Assembly: GCA_038380435.1 (NCBI GenBank)
Contig: JAWZYU010000028.1
Span: forward strand, 43,273,095-43,337,094
Source of the DNA: Ryuthela nishihirai
Taxonomy: Eukaryota; Arthropoda; Arachnida; Araneae; Heptathelidae
Length of the DNA: 64,000 nucleotides
Direction of reading: 5' to 3'
Part shown: positions 11,101-26,100 of the stretch, piece by piece
How the letters are laid out: each line of letters opens with the position of its first letter
How positions within the stretch are numbered: the first letter of the stretch is position 1
Notes under the pieces: generated by a model
Told to the model about the DNA's origin: nothing
Database searches by the model: none
Seen by the model: only the letters and a program-made list of their open reading frames with translations
Program-made: the position numbers and the translations under genes

Positions 11101-14100
11101 TCCACTCCTGTGCATGTGTTTGGAAGGGGGTTATATTTTCCAAATTAGTCATTAATTAAATTACCACAGCTATGGGTTGCAAAGGCTGAAAAAATAAAGA
11201 TCGCATTCTCTTTGAAAATAACCATTTCATATTTGTCGGGGCTGATATATTACTCTTCGAATTTTAATTTCATATGTTTTTTTCCTTTTTTCAAAAATAC
11301 ATCACAAGATATAATAAGGTATTAAAATTATTATTAAAATAATTACACAATGAAAAGATAATTTCTATTCTAGCTTTTCATTCATCTAAAAAAAATTCCA
11401 AAAAATTTAGCAATTCCCATGACTTTGACAATAAAATTCATTGATCTGAATTCAAATGATTTTTATCTTTAAAGTATCCTTGTAATTATTTTTGTATGGA
11501 GTTTGAATATAACCCACTTTCTTTTCTCAGATATGCCCAATTAATAATTATACAAAATATCTGCTATAATTATATAGGAAATTTTAAAAAATGGAGTACA
11601 CTGAAATTTCTTCAGACATACAGAAACATAACAATGTTTTTCACTGAAAGAAAATTTATTGAAGTGATCCAAATTATAATGATTTTTATTTTTGAAATGT
11701 CCTTGTAATTATATTTGTACAGATTTTGAAAACAAAAAACACTCTCTTTTCTCAGATATGCCCAATTAATAATTATACATGTAACATTTACTATAGCTAT
11801 GTAGAAATTGAAAAAAAAAATGGAGTACACTGTGAATTGTTTTCAGACATATAGGGAAAAAAACTGCATGTCACATTAGGTTGTTTACAACTGGGTTGAA
11901 AATTTTTTGGTAAATATGTTCTAAACTTCAAGACAATGCCAGAGCTGGCATTCAGTTGAAATTGCTGCTGATGCAGTTGCGACCTAAGTAGAATTAATGA
12001 TCTGAATCAACGGCTAGGTAAGGATCAATCATATAGTTAATGCCATAGGATGTTACAGAGGTTTAGCTTATAGCATAATTGCCTCAAATTTTGAAAGTGT
12101 GCATGAAATGAGTTGCTAGGGAACCTGAATGCAAAATGCACTGCATGGAATTTGTGTTAGAATATCTCCAATACTATGAAGGTACAGGGAACATGATGAA
12201 CAGACTGTTACTAGTGATGAAATAGAGTCTACCATTCTCAACCTGAATCCATAATAGGAATATACATCAGTGTAATGTGAGCATCTTGATTCAACCAAAA
12301 CAAAGAAATTTAAAGTTGTGCCATCATCAGGGAAGATACTGGTGACTATAATGCCAGCTTCTATATTAGAAATTTCGTAATCTCAATCTCTCTCCAATTA
12401 CTTCTCATTTTATTAGAAACTGCAGTAACTTTTATCAAGCTTTCATTTTTTTATACTATTACTGTAAATTTTCAAAAGGCTAGAGAGACTGTGAAATTCT
12501 GTATCTTACTACATACTTATGAAAGAGACTCAATTTTCTGACAACTTGGGCTATTGAGACATGGAGTACTGCTGTTGCACACTAAATTGCATATAGTGTG
12601 TACAATCCAAGAGACCATTATTATTTGGGATGGGAACTTCTTGATTATTTTTCTTATAGTCCTGACCTTGTCCTATAGTGATTTCTATTTGTTTGGTCCA
12701 CTTAAAAACCACCTTAGTGACAAATCTTTTTAACAATATGGAGGTTGAAAATGATATATACCACTGGTATAGCAAATGATGTCTTTTTTTTTAGGCAGTA
12801 GATTTCCATATTTTGATAAAGCAGCAGAGCAAGCATTTTTTGGAGATTTATGTTGAAAAATAAATGTTATATTCAGGTAATTTTCTTGCTTACATTTTTT
12901 TATACTTGTGACTTACTGACTTCCTCCATATTTTTACCCATGTACTATTTTAGGGATGTGTGAGATTTGGGCCACATTCTTAAAACTAATAGAACTACAG
13001 TATAAATTTCAGACTTTAAATTGGGGATATGTTAAGTATATTTGGGTGGGAAGTTACAAATATTCCATTATGTAAAGTAGATGACAGTAGTTTTTATAAT
13101 ATGACAAAATAATTGCTTTAAAACCTACCTTTGCATCAATGTTAAATTCTCTAAAGACTGTTCTAGCACCATAGAGAAAAGCATCATTATCTTCTGTAAC
13201 ACATCCATCTACAAGCTTATAAAGGAATATTTAGTCAAAAAAAAATAGACATTCAACTTTAAACAAATAAAATTCAAAACAATTTGATTCAAAGCTTTAT
13301 TATAATAAAGCAATATGATGTTAAACATTTATCAAATATAAATAATAGCAGTAATTCTTACCAGATTGATGTCATGCTAGTTTCTGTGGGATAGGCCCAT
13401 TAGAGGTGCATATTGCTTAACTGTTGAGAAAGTTATCTCTTTTTAACAGAAAAAACTTGGCCATTATATTTGACGATTATATATGAATGTATAAGGCAAT
13501 AAATTATTCATTAATACATATGGTAGATAGTATTAAAATGAAGAATATATTTTTCATCAAACTATAACATACATCTCTGTGAATCTACTTGCCCCTACAT
13601 TTTGCATTATTTATTAGCATTTTCAATAGTCTAAGCATTGCCTACAATCAACGAGAGATATGATCAAGCCACACTAATAATGGTATGGACATTGACCATC
13701 ACAATGGAGCATTCTCCAAACAGTTATGCGTGATCACAGTTGTACAGCAAAATTGTCATGTGCTCTATTGGAGGTTAATAGGGACAAGGCATAGGTCATG
13801 TTCATCCACATACAAATGTACCACATGTGGAGTAATACCATTTCATGTTTTATGCATAAAATTGCAATGTTCTTGTTGTCTTAATATGTAGATATACACA
13901 ATCGTATCAGAATAATATGACCACCCACCAAATCACAGTCACATCCAGGTGCGTCACAGAGTGCACAAGTTGAAGTCGACCACATGGAGATATAAGTGGC
14001 CAGCCAGGACAGATGAGCCATAGTGCATAACGTGAGCACAATGAGCAGAGGTATTGATTTGATGGACATTCAAAATCGAATTATCATCAGCTACCATGCC

Positions 14101-17100
14101 AAGGGTGGAAGCATCTCGGAAACAGCAGACTTCGTGGGTTATTCATAAGGTGCTGTAGTAAGGGTGTACCATGAATGGACCACTGGCACACCGAGTACTT
14201 CCAGACGTCATAACTGTGGAGCCCCAAAGGCCATCGACCCCAGAGGAGAACGTCGCCACCATCAACTGGTAAAGGGCAATCAATAAGCAACAGTGCAGCA
14301 ATTGATTATTCAAATGAACACTAGGGTATGTATCACCAATAACAGTAGAGTGAACAAAGTTACGAGTGGGTCTCCAGAGTTGATGCTTCATAAAGGCGTC
14401 CATGTTAACCAAGGTATATCAGCAACGACACCTGCAGTTCACAAGGGACTACCGTCATTGGACAGTGGAAGAGTGTAAAAAGGTTGCCTTCTCCGATGAA
14501 TTGAGGTTTCTACTCCACAGAGGTGATGGGCAGTAGCAGATATGATGTCAGACACATGACAACCAATACCTGTCAAGTACAGGCCGGCAGTGGCAGTGTG
14601 CATGTCTGGGTGATGTTTTCCTGGTATGACCTGGGACGCTGGTACCATTGGATGGGTCCCTGAATGCCAATGACTACCTGTCCATCCTCGCTGACCTCCT
14701 GCATCCCTTCATGTTGGACATTTACCCTGGTGGTGATGATGTCTACCAACAGGACAATGCACCATGCCATGTCGCTAAGGTGGTGCATGACTGGTTCCAG
14801 GAACACGACAGCGATGTCTCCATTCTCCCTTGGCCTGAAAAATCGCCTGACCTCAATCCCATAGAGCACTTGTGGGACCATTTGGATTGACAGGTTCAGT
14901 GTGCAGACCCACAACTACATCATCTTCAAAATCTCTGCGCATAAACAGGTGCTCCTGACATGTTATCAGGAGGTCATGGGTTCGTATCCCACCCAGCTCA
15001 GAAAATTTTTCTTCTAAAATTGAAATCGACATCAAAAAGTGCCTATTTATCAAAGTTACGAGTGGGTCTCCAGAGTTATCATACATTAGAATGAACTGGA
15101 TGTTGAACTGTCAAGTTTATCTGAGTTTATCTCAATATTTATTATTTTTAGCATACTTGTAAGACATGCTTTCCATCTATTGACAAATAAAAAGCCACTA
15201 GGGCTAAAAATTGCCTAAAATAACGCCTACATGTGACATAAAGGGAATGTTCATAGCGTTAATTAGAGGAAATCTTGATCAGCAGCAGGTAGCTCGTGGT
15301 ACAGAGCACCTGACATGTTATCAGGAGGTCATGGGTTCGTATCCCACCCAGCTCAGACAATTTTTCCTCTAAAATTGAAATCAACGTCAAAAAGTGCCTA
15401 TTTATTACTGGATTGAGAAATTATCTGTTTTCATTGGTTACTACTTTGGATCATATGCTTCATATTAAATAACAGTTCAAATTTTAATTATAAATAATAA
15501 TACAAATTCTATTAGTTTTACCTGTCTCCCTACTGCTTTTCGCTTGACATTTATCAGTTTGAATGTTTATCAAAAGAGTTGTTCCACCCTAACTTTTGAA
15601 CACAATGGAGACATTTAATGATTTATGTGTCAATGAAAGCTTGTAATATGAGGAGCATCTTAGGCTATAAAAATTGATCCCCCATGCTTTCTTCTCCCCT
15701 AAAAATGGCAAAATATGAAAACTATTATTCAACTATATCTCCAGAACATGAGTGCTGAAAGTAATAGCTATAAGTGAAATGAAAGCTTGTGATGCGAGGA
15801 GTGTCATAGGCTATAAAAAAGTGACCATGCATGCTTTTCCCCCCCTAAAAAAGGGGGAAGTTGTCCCATGGCTGAGTGGTTAGCAAGCTTGGCTGATCAA
15901 TGTGGCCTGGGTTTGAGCCCCAGGTAAGGCATGGATGTCTGTGTTGTTTTTCTGCTGAGGTTCTGTCATCCTCCACACTTTCTATTATGGCATATAAATT
16001 GACAGGTTCTTGTCAGACTTCTGTGGCAAGCAGACGCTTGAGGAGGGTATTTATTGCATTTTTATTTAAAAAATGGGAAACATGAAAATGTTTGTATCCA
16101 CTTAAAAGGAAGATAGGGTGCCAATTTACTTATTCAACAAGATCACTGGTGCCCTATCTTCCTTTGAAGTGAATATGAACTCAGCGACTGATTGCACCAT
16201 CGATATGCTTTAGGTTTATTTTCTACTTTTTAGGGTGCACATAGAAAGACAGGTATTTTTTAAATTTATTTACCTTTTTTCTGTTATTAAAAACATCTAC
16301 CTTTGGAAACTTTCATTTGATATATGACTCATAAACACCGAATACATTTTCCCTTCCTTTTGGAGTTGTGTTTAGATAGTCTATGGCATTGGAGATGTCA
16401 CACTCTTTAATTTGAGATATGACTCATTAAGGCTGACCCCTGTGAAAATCCACCACCTCTCTTTCATCAGGGGGAGAATGGTGAGGGACAAAATTTGAAA
16501 TAATTTATGATAATCATTATATGAGCATTCCATCGGCACCTAACTCATAACTGTAGGCCTTTGAATTCAGAAGGCATAGAAGAACGACTTCACATTTCCC
16601 TTTTTTAGGGGGGAAGAAACCATAGGGAGTATATTTTTTATAGGTTGCGGCACTCCAGGTGTCACAAACTTTCATTTGACGCATAGCTTGTTATTCCATT
16701 GCTTCGTAAACCTAAGTTTTTTATTAAAGTTTTTCAATAATATTTTGCATTAAAACATTAGAGAATGTACCTAGCAGTAGTCACTTTATTTGATCACTAC
16801 TTAGAGCAGCAATATCCCAAATAATATGAAACAATATCAAATCATTACAGAATGTACCTAATATTAGACCAATCTATTTAAGTCCTAATTATGGCAGCAA
16901 CATCCCATAAAATATATGTAAGGAAATTTCCCTATTATACTGATCAGTGTTTTCAACATATATCAAGAAATTATATTATTCATTGGTTACTCCTTTCCAT
17001 CACATGTTTCACATTAAGGCCTTGACTTTAATATGTAGGTATATATGCCAAGGTATCATTTGATACCTTGGTAAGTATCAAATGGGATGAAGACATTCTT

Positions 17101-20100
17101 CCATGAGTATCACTTGCAGTTCCACATGGTTAAATGACAACAGACTGGTGTTTTATTACCTAAGCCAGTGCATAGATGAATAGGTAACTGTATAGCTGTG
17201 TTCAACAGTAAACTAAGTCATTCTCTAAAAAACAAGAAATTTTTTTAACTTCATATAGGTGTAGGTGAGCAAAAAAATAAGACTTCCTGCTGTATAAAAT
17301 TAGCAACTTTGTGAGGGTGCCCATTTCACCACCAAAAAGAAGCATTAGTGCAATCATCTAAATACTTTTCATTTTTGAGAGATGATTTCCTATTGAAAAT
17401 GATTTTATGTTGTATGTCTAAGCACTAATTCTGACACATCAAAATTGAAAATGACACAGAAACAATAACATCAATTGCCAAAAAAAAAAAAATCTTTAGA
17501 CCACAAACAGTTTCTGTGTTATTCCATTTTTCATATGCCCATGCATTTTATATATGCATTCGATATAGTCCCAGATAGAGAAACCATGTTTCTCTATCTG
17601 GGACAATATCAAACCACTGTGTGGCTTTCCTATAGAACCTCTTAAATGTAATCAGGTAGGATAATTAGCACATAGATTTTTCAGCTACTTTCTGCAGATC
17701 CAATTTTTTCACTTCCAGCAGGACATGATCTAGGGCAGAACAAAGGCCGTACTCCCTTTCAGAATGCTAATAAGGATAACAGAGGCAAAAATTTATTAAA
17801 GTTATGTATATTCCATGTATTTTTCAAAAAAAATTATAGATCTGTGAAATGGAAGGGGAGATGTTATACTGCATTGAAAATCCAGGCTCTCCCACCCCCC
17901 TACTTTTTCTGTCTTGATTTCTTTCAGACCACCATCTCTTATTTTTTTTTTCTAGATCTGGGACTGATTTCCAGTATAATATATTTGCAAAATACAGCTA
18001 CAATGATGAGACATAAAAAATTCTCTGCAGAATAATACAGTTTTAGAGAAAATGGAGAATAAATGGTTTATGAAAAAAAGTTTCACTGATTCAAACCCAC
18101 ATCTCTCCAGAAACATACCAGAATATTCTAAGACCATTAAACTAATGTTGGCTCTGTTTTTTCTCCACTGATTAATTAACCCTTCCAGTGTCCACGTCAT
18201 CTGTATACGTTCGGAGAATCTGAATTGAGAGGCCAAGGACATACGTATCCACTTTTAGTACAACAAAAAAAATATCAATTTTTAAAATATATAAATTACT
18301 GTTGTAATTTTTTTGTATATATCTTATAAAAATATATAATTCAGGGTTCAAAAATAATATTTTGTTTTTTAATTTGATGCATATTTTATTAACCTACAAT
18401 ATAAATAATTTTTAAAAGCCATCTGATTGCATTTCTTAGAAGCATTAAACAGTATTGCTGATTTGCTTGTTAACATTCCTATTTGCTGAAGCAACCTTCT
18501 GATTTAAGTTACAAGTTTGATTTGAACTATTATCAACAAATTTTTCCTTAAATTTTTGAAAATTTCCTAAAAATTAACAAAAAAACTGCTATTTTTAAAA
18601 ATGACAGACTTTGGATCGTACCGGCATTTTTTTTTTCTGTTTCACACACTTTTCTGTCATAAACCTATTTCAGTACTCCTAGACTATTTTTATCATTTTT
18701 CCCAGCATTCTATGCATCTTATCCCACTTTTAAAATCGAAACTGGAAGTAAACACATCCTTCTTAGAAATTCTGGTTGCAGCTGCATTTAATTACTTATG
18801 CTTCATTGAGGCAAACAAAACGCTGATGGCTGACACATGCAATCTCAGATTGCGTGTGCTATAAGTGTCATTTACAGTTTTGGTTCAGCATATTGTATAT
18901 TCTTTGTAAAGTAAGTATTTATTTTTTTATATTTAAACTTTAGTTTTCATTTCACTAGTTTATTTTTGCAAATTAGCAATCTTTTGGCCAATCGATAAGT
19001 AATGATTTTTTCATAGTTATGCTACATTGTATGGCTGGACTACAACTTGTTGCTGTGGATATTTTAACATCACATTAGGCTATGTGTTAATTTTTATTTC
19101 ATTATTTATTACTTTTTCAGTAAAACTTTGATCTAGTATCATTTTCTGAAAATAAATCAGGTCTTGGATATGGAAGCAAATTAATTTCTGTAGATTTACT
19201 GCCGTTAGTTAGCGATCTTTAGATTGGCTGATTTATTGATCTTTCTGAATTATGCTAGATCGGAGACCAGCTTAAAAGTTGTTGCAGATGTTTTATTTAA
19301 CATCCAATTAGGTTATATGTAATTTTTCTTTTATTATTTCTTGTTTTCTTTTAGTAAAAAAACCTTGAGCTTGTACTGTTTTCTGAAAAATGAATGTCTT
19401 GACTTGGATATAGAAGCAAAATAGACTTCCTTGCTACGGAAATCAGCCATTATGTGGGAGGGCAATTTCGGGAAGCTCCTCTAGAAAAATATAATTTGGC
19501 AGAAGTGAAGTATAGGGTCCTCAGCCGTCATCTTGTTTCATTTTGCCGCAGTGAAATAAAATTCTGAATGGTAAAAGTAGTCTGCATATTAAAGATATAG
19601 ATATATAATTTAAAGGATATATATATATATAAAAGAAATTTGCAATGCTACATAGAAGAAAATTATGTTTCTGTACTTAAAAAAATTACTGAGAATAATC
19701 AGAATCAATAATCAAATCTCATCAGAACAATATTTTATTAACAATGCTTATTGTTGCAAATAAACCATTGTTTCGCACTTAAAAAAAACAAAAATTAAAC
19801 AATTTCATCAAAATTAGATTTTATTAACAACTCTTATTGCTAAAGAATAAACCTTCATTCTGCACCTCCTTGTTCCTTACTGAAAAAAAGCCCCAAAATA
19901 AATAATCTCATCAAATGATTTCATTAACAACACTTATCACTAAACAATGAAGCCTTGTTTCGCACTTAAAAAAAAGCCTGTAAAATAAATATGAAAAGTA
20001 AATTTCCTTAATAATACTCATTGCTAAAGAATCAACTTAAGAAAAGCTACAAAAATAAATAATCTCATTAGAGAGAACTATTCTAAACAGCATATATCAG

Positions 20101-23100
20101 TCATAAACATTGGAACATGCAGATGGTTATCTTACTGCAACTCAACATTACAGATTTTCCTGGGGAAAAGTACATGGTGGCTAAGGACCCTATAATGCAC
20201 CGTAGACTATAATTTTTTTTTTAATTACGAGTTTTTATGTTTATACTGAATGATTTTAAAGGAACCCCTGCCCCCTCCCTCACTCAGTATCTTGGCTGTG
20301 CCATACAGACGATATACTGCTGTTGTTTTTTTGCTTTGGTGCACAAATCTTTCTGCACTTAGCCAAGATTGCCAAACTTCAACACCCAAAGAAAAAATTC
20401 ATGATGTTTAGCAAAAAAAGCAGCCAAGGAAGTTTTATCTATTTGTAATTTAGTCTATTTCATAACCAGTTCAGAAAATTACGTGAATGCGAGAAGTCCA
20501 AGTCACGTTGTATAACATGGGCCGTGTTTAAAATATATGATACTGAAAAGAATCATTAAAAAAAATAAAAATCATATTTCAAGGTTGAATATTATATTAT
20601 TTGGGAGGAAATTTCTTTTTGATAATATATAATTTAACTATTTCTATTCATCAGGTTTTCCAAAGTAAAGCCTTAATTGTATAGTGTGATCTTTTTTTTC
20701 ACCATATCACATTCAAAAAAGTCTTATTAAAATTAATATGCTTGGAAATTTATATTATTTATTTTTATAAAATTCGTAATTCTGTTTAATTTGATATAAA
20801 ACATGACCTATTTCTGTTGATTGGTTACTTTTTTTTTAATTCTAAAATTGACTTGTTTATGTGACTCAGAACAATTGGCAAAAAGCCTGGCATTTTCTCA
20901 AAGTATGGTACCAAGAAAAAAATTCCAAAACAAGAAAAATATTTACTTAAAACCAAAAAAAATAATTTTTTTGTTATTCAGAAATATATAGTCATTCTAT
21001 TCATGGGCATTGTAATCGTTTCTGTCCATTAGTTTTTTTAAAATAAATTTTGATTTGTGTTGCCAGATGCATTTTTTTACTACATGACTCTAAAAAAAAA
21101 AAGTCTTATTAAAATAAAACATATTTTTTTTTGTTAAATACTTTATTTTCAGAAAATCCAGAATTAAAATCTGATTAATTTGGCATACAACATGCCATAA
21201 TTCCTTTCATTAGTTATTTGGCAAAAAAGTTCTTAAGTTAAAATTATTTTTGGCTGAGCATAAGGAGAAAATAGCTTGGCCTCTGAATGGAAATTGTTGC
21301 TATTATTTTTTTTTATGTTCTTGTTGTTTATTTTATTTTATTTTTTAGTGTTTATTTTATTTTTTAGTTCCACATGTGCACTATTTTGAAAAAAAAAAAA
21401 GGTAATGATATATCATTCTCAAAGGATTAAATTATTTATATAATATGAATGGCACTTTATGTTAAATATTTTGATGTATTATGCAAAATTACACTTGATC
21501 AATTATAATTAACAATTTATATAAAACATTCTGCTTACAATAAAAGACATTAAATATCTTTACCTCATTCAAATCAAGTAAAGCACATAATGCTTCAGCT
21601 TCTCCAGCACTTTGCAGACATGGAACTCCTAAAGTTGCCAACAAATCTTTACACTGAAATCAAATGTTATAGCCTATAAAAAATATAGAAACATATTTTC
21701 TTAAAGATATATACACAGAAGAATTTAGAAATAATATTACCTACTTTAAATAAAGTAAAACTATGCCAAGGATATTCAACCTTTTTCACTAGTGGGCCAT
21801 TTTGCAATAACAGATGTCGAGTTGTTTTACCTCCAAATGCACTTTTCTGTCCACAATGGATTAAATGACCAAATCACAAAGACCCCAAGGACTCAGAGAA
21901 GGTTGGTGGAAGAGAACCCACTGGACAGCTGTTGGAAGGAAGATGGAATAAAGGTTCAAGTCAAAGCCATTCAGCATATTCTTTAAAGTCTACAAGGTAT
22001 GACTCTCCTGTGCACAGGCTTAATGTCCCATCTGGCACACAGCAGCCTTTCCAAGCCCATTGGTGTCTCTTTTCTGATGAACCTGGGAACTACAGATTAT
22101 GAACCTGGTGTACTATTGATTGACTTAACTCTCACCACTTCAAGAACAGAAGTAATTCACAGGCCGGAACATTTATGTAACTATAATGATTAAGTGGTAT
22201 TATATTTCATAATAACACCTCAATTTCATTTCATATGCAATGAGCAAAAATGCTTCTATCTAAAATGCACTAACTGAATTCAGAAGCTTTCCTACATGTT
22301 CTCTGTAAGAAAAGATAACTTCTTTAAATTATTGCCAGTTTTTGACATGCAAAGATATTTACATCCATTTCCATTTTAACAGTGAGTTAGATCTGGCCCA
22401 TGGGCCATTTGATTGCATGTAACTGTTTTAGACTAATATACTCTAGGAATTATACAAAGTAGAACAGTAATATACTGATCAGCCAATACATTAAAGCCAC
22501 CTCTGCATTATGCAAAAGAAGTGCACGTATAGCCAATCAGTGTCACATGCCAAGGTCGCGAATGACATATATAATTCCTGGGTCGGAGCTCTCGCAGGCA
22601 GTATTTTGTTTCGTTTCAATGTGGGAAAACCAAAGGATTTATCTGATTTTGACAAAGGCCAGATAGTTATGGCAAGATGCCTTGGTAAGAGCATCTCCAA
22701 AACAGCAATGCTGGTAGGCCACTCATGCTATGTAGTAAGTACCTATCAAAGATGGTCAAACAGGAGACGCTTCAAGCTATCGACAAAGCGTGGGCTGGCC
22801 ATGCCTCATTGATGCCAGAGGTCAGCACAAGCTATCTCATCTTGTCTGTAGCAACAGGAGGGTTACTGTGCCTACATTACTCATAATATTAATATGCAAT
22901 ATTACTCATAAATTTAATGTGTAATATGTATCATATGTGGGCTACATTACTCATAATTTTAATTATGGTAAAGGGCCCAATGTGTCCACACACAGTTCAT
23001 CATAAGCTTTTGGATATGGGTCTCCACAGCCACAGACCCATTTGTGTGCCTATGCTCACAGCCATTCACAGTTGTCAACGCTTGCAGTGGGCACATAATC

Positions 23101-26100
23101 ATTGACATTGGACCACAGAAGACTGGAAGAGGGTCACATTGTCAGACGAATCCCGTTTTCTGTTACACCATGTGGACAGACGAGCTCATGTGCAATGTTT
23201 ACCCATGGAAGCCTTCTCACCTGGATGCACTGTGGGATGGATCCAGGCAGCTAGAGGGAGTGTGATGGTCTGGGCAATATTTTCTTGGGGAACACTTGGA
23301 CCAATTATCCCTGTAGCGCAAACTCTGATAGCTGTCACCTATCTGAACATCATGGCTGACCAAGTATACCCCTGTATGGCAACTGCATTCCCTAGCAGAG
23401 ATGGTGTCTTTCAACAAGACAATGAATGCCCCATATCACACTGTGAAGAAGTTTCAGGAATGGTTCCTATAACAAGATGAGGAATTCCATTAATTGCCAT
23501 GGCCCCCAAATTCACTGAACATGAATCCTATTGAGCATTTATGGTTTGAGTTGGAGAAATGGGTATAAGCAGCATCACCCCAACCACATAATTTACGGGA
23601 ACTGCAGGATCTTCTGTTGAAGTCATGTACCAAATATCAAGTGACACTTACCAACATCTATGTTGAATCTAGGTCTCATCGGGTGAGAGCTCTTTTGGCG
23701 GTGAGAGGAGGACCTACATCATATTAGATAGGTGGTTTTAATGTTTTGGCTGATTGGTGTAACTATGAAGATGTAACGTATTTTGCTCTCTTTTTACCCT
23801 TGTTGGGTGATGATAATATGAACATAAAAAAACTTCTTGCTCAGAAAATAATTAAAATAACTTAAAGTTCTCTGTTGTTGAGCAATAAAATTTTGAAGTT
23901 TATCCTTCAAGCTATTTGAATATTAAAAAGTTTTTAGGAGCAAACACAGAAGCTTTTCAAAGCAAGCGCAGCACTTTGTCTTCAGTGAAGAGACACTATG
24001 TGGTGATGTTAGAGCTGTTAACAACTTCTTTCCACATGTTGTGAAGGGCAATTCCAGTGTCTTGGTTGCAGCAGATGGACTTTGAAATGTCGTGGTTGCA
24101 GCATGTGCACATCGAAATATGGCAAGGCCATTATTTCAATGGCTTTGAGGACAATGGTTCCATAGTAAGTGGATGCACATACTATCAGTGTGGTATGCTC
24201 CCAGTCTATGGCAGCTGTATATTATACTGCTGGCTCAACAGTGGCAGTCTTTAGGAGGATATTCTCCAGAGGAGAGGTTCACAGAACATCAGACAGATGT
24301 CAGCCAAAACAAATGACTGTTGCAACTATTGTCTGCGAGGCTATTGAAATAATGACCCCACCTATCACCCACAAAACACTGGAATCACTCTTCATGACAT
24401 GTAGAAAGGAGTTCTTAACAGCCCTAATGTCGCCACATAGTGCCACTTCACTAAAGACAGAGCGCTGTGCTTGCTTCAAAAGCCTGAATTTGCTCTCCAA
24501 AAAGCCTGAGTTTGCTCCTAAAAACTTTTAATATGCAAATAGCTTAAACTTCAAAACTTTAGTCAATGACAGAGAACTTTGTTTACTTTAATGATAATAT
24601 GAGATACTAAGGATTATTGTTAGTTGATACATTTAAAAATTATATATTGTTGGGTCATTTTACCCCAGAGCCTTTTTTTTTTGCTGAATAATGCTAACTA
24701 GCCAGAAGAACTGACCTTTTACTTTTATTTATCTTATTTTACTTCTCCGCTTACTTTTTGAATTTCTGCATTTTTCTTGATTCCAAAGTGACTGTAATGG
24801 GATAAAGTGTAAAAAAAAATGTACAGTACTAATTTATTTTACTCAGTTGGCTTAATATGAAAAAACTAATGACCAAAATAATGAATGGGATCAATGAGAC
24901 CTATGCAATGGTAAACAAGGCCCAAGGTAATGAGGATTCCAATCTGCCCTGAGTATGGTACTATTGATATTGTATTAGACTTATACTGCAGAGATTATTA
25001 TTTTGGTCTCAGTTCAGAAATGCATAATTGAATACAAGTTACAAATAAGTCTCTAAATAATCTAAACATTAAACATGCAACACGACAGTGAATTGGAGAC
25101 AATAAAACATCAAAATCATTAGTCAATAACTATTTTGAATAATTCTTAAATGCATAGCAAAACTAGTCAGTAAAACCTAAAAATTACTCTTTGATAAAAT
25201 ATTCAGAAAAAATTACCCTGCTAAGTTTAAATATTCATTTTAATTATCATTATAATGCTGTAGCAAAAAAGCATTTAATCAGAGCCTTAGGAACACAAGA
25301 ATTTGTTTTGGTTGAGAGAAAATCGCAGATAGATGCTTGCTCATTCATTCATTCATTTTGTGTAGGAGGGGAGGGACAAGGCCACAGATGTTACTCTTAC
25401 AAATTTTTCTGTTTATTATTATGGCAGTTATGAAAAAAGAATGTGAAATCAATAGCACCCTAAACTTGATAACTTTCAACTTTCAAATCCCAGCTTGTGC
25501 TAGCACTGAAATTTTCTCTACCAGTCTATATTCAGCTATTAGTAAGAATGAATGGAAAAAGTGACTGAAGGCATCTGTTTGCTCCTAACAGTTGTCTTCT
25601 GGGATCATGTCTTAGGATACACATTACCTGATCAATTAGTCCATTGAACAGCAAAGTAGTGTTATGGATAAACAACACAACCTAATATTAGTTATTTTCT
25701 TAGTAATTTATTTTTAATATTTACACATAAATGAAACATTTGGCATGGACCCAAACAATTTTTAATTTCATGCTATGATATGTCTTGGAACCAAAACTGC
25801 TGTTTTGTGTACAAAGGAGCAATGCTACTTTCTACTTATATGTTGGAGTTCAGTTACTGACAGAATCATATGAGTGATGAAGAAATATATTTTATTTCTG
25901 ACCAAAAGGTTTGTAAGGATAACCCACATCAACAGCTTACTAATATTATTAAGACAGCATTATAAGGAACTTAATTAATATCTAAGGAATCAGTTAAAAG
26001 CTGAAGAGAAGTCAAGCCAAGTTATGAATCTTTGGATTCATAACTTGGCTGACAAAAAGAGCAAAGTCAGATAGAAAACACAATACCAGAAGCTGAACTG

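Noticed and set aside
15406..15619. Further repeat family after the second SINE B
   Set aside because: No second copy of this stretch was found in the window.
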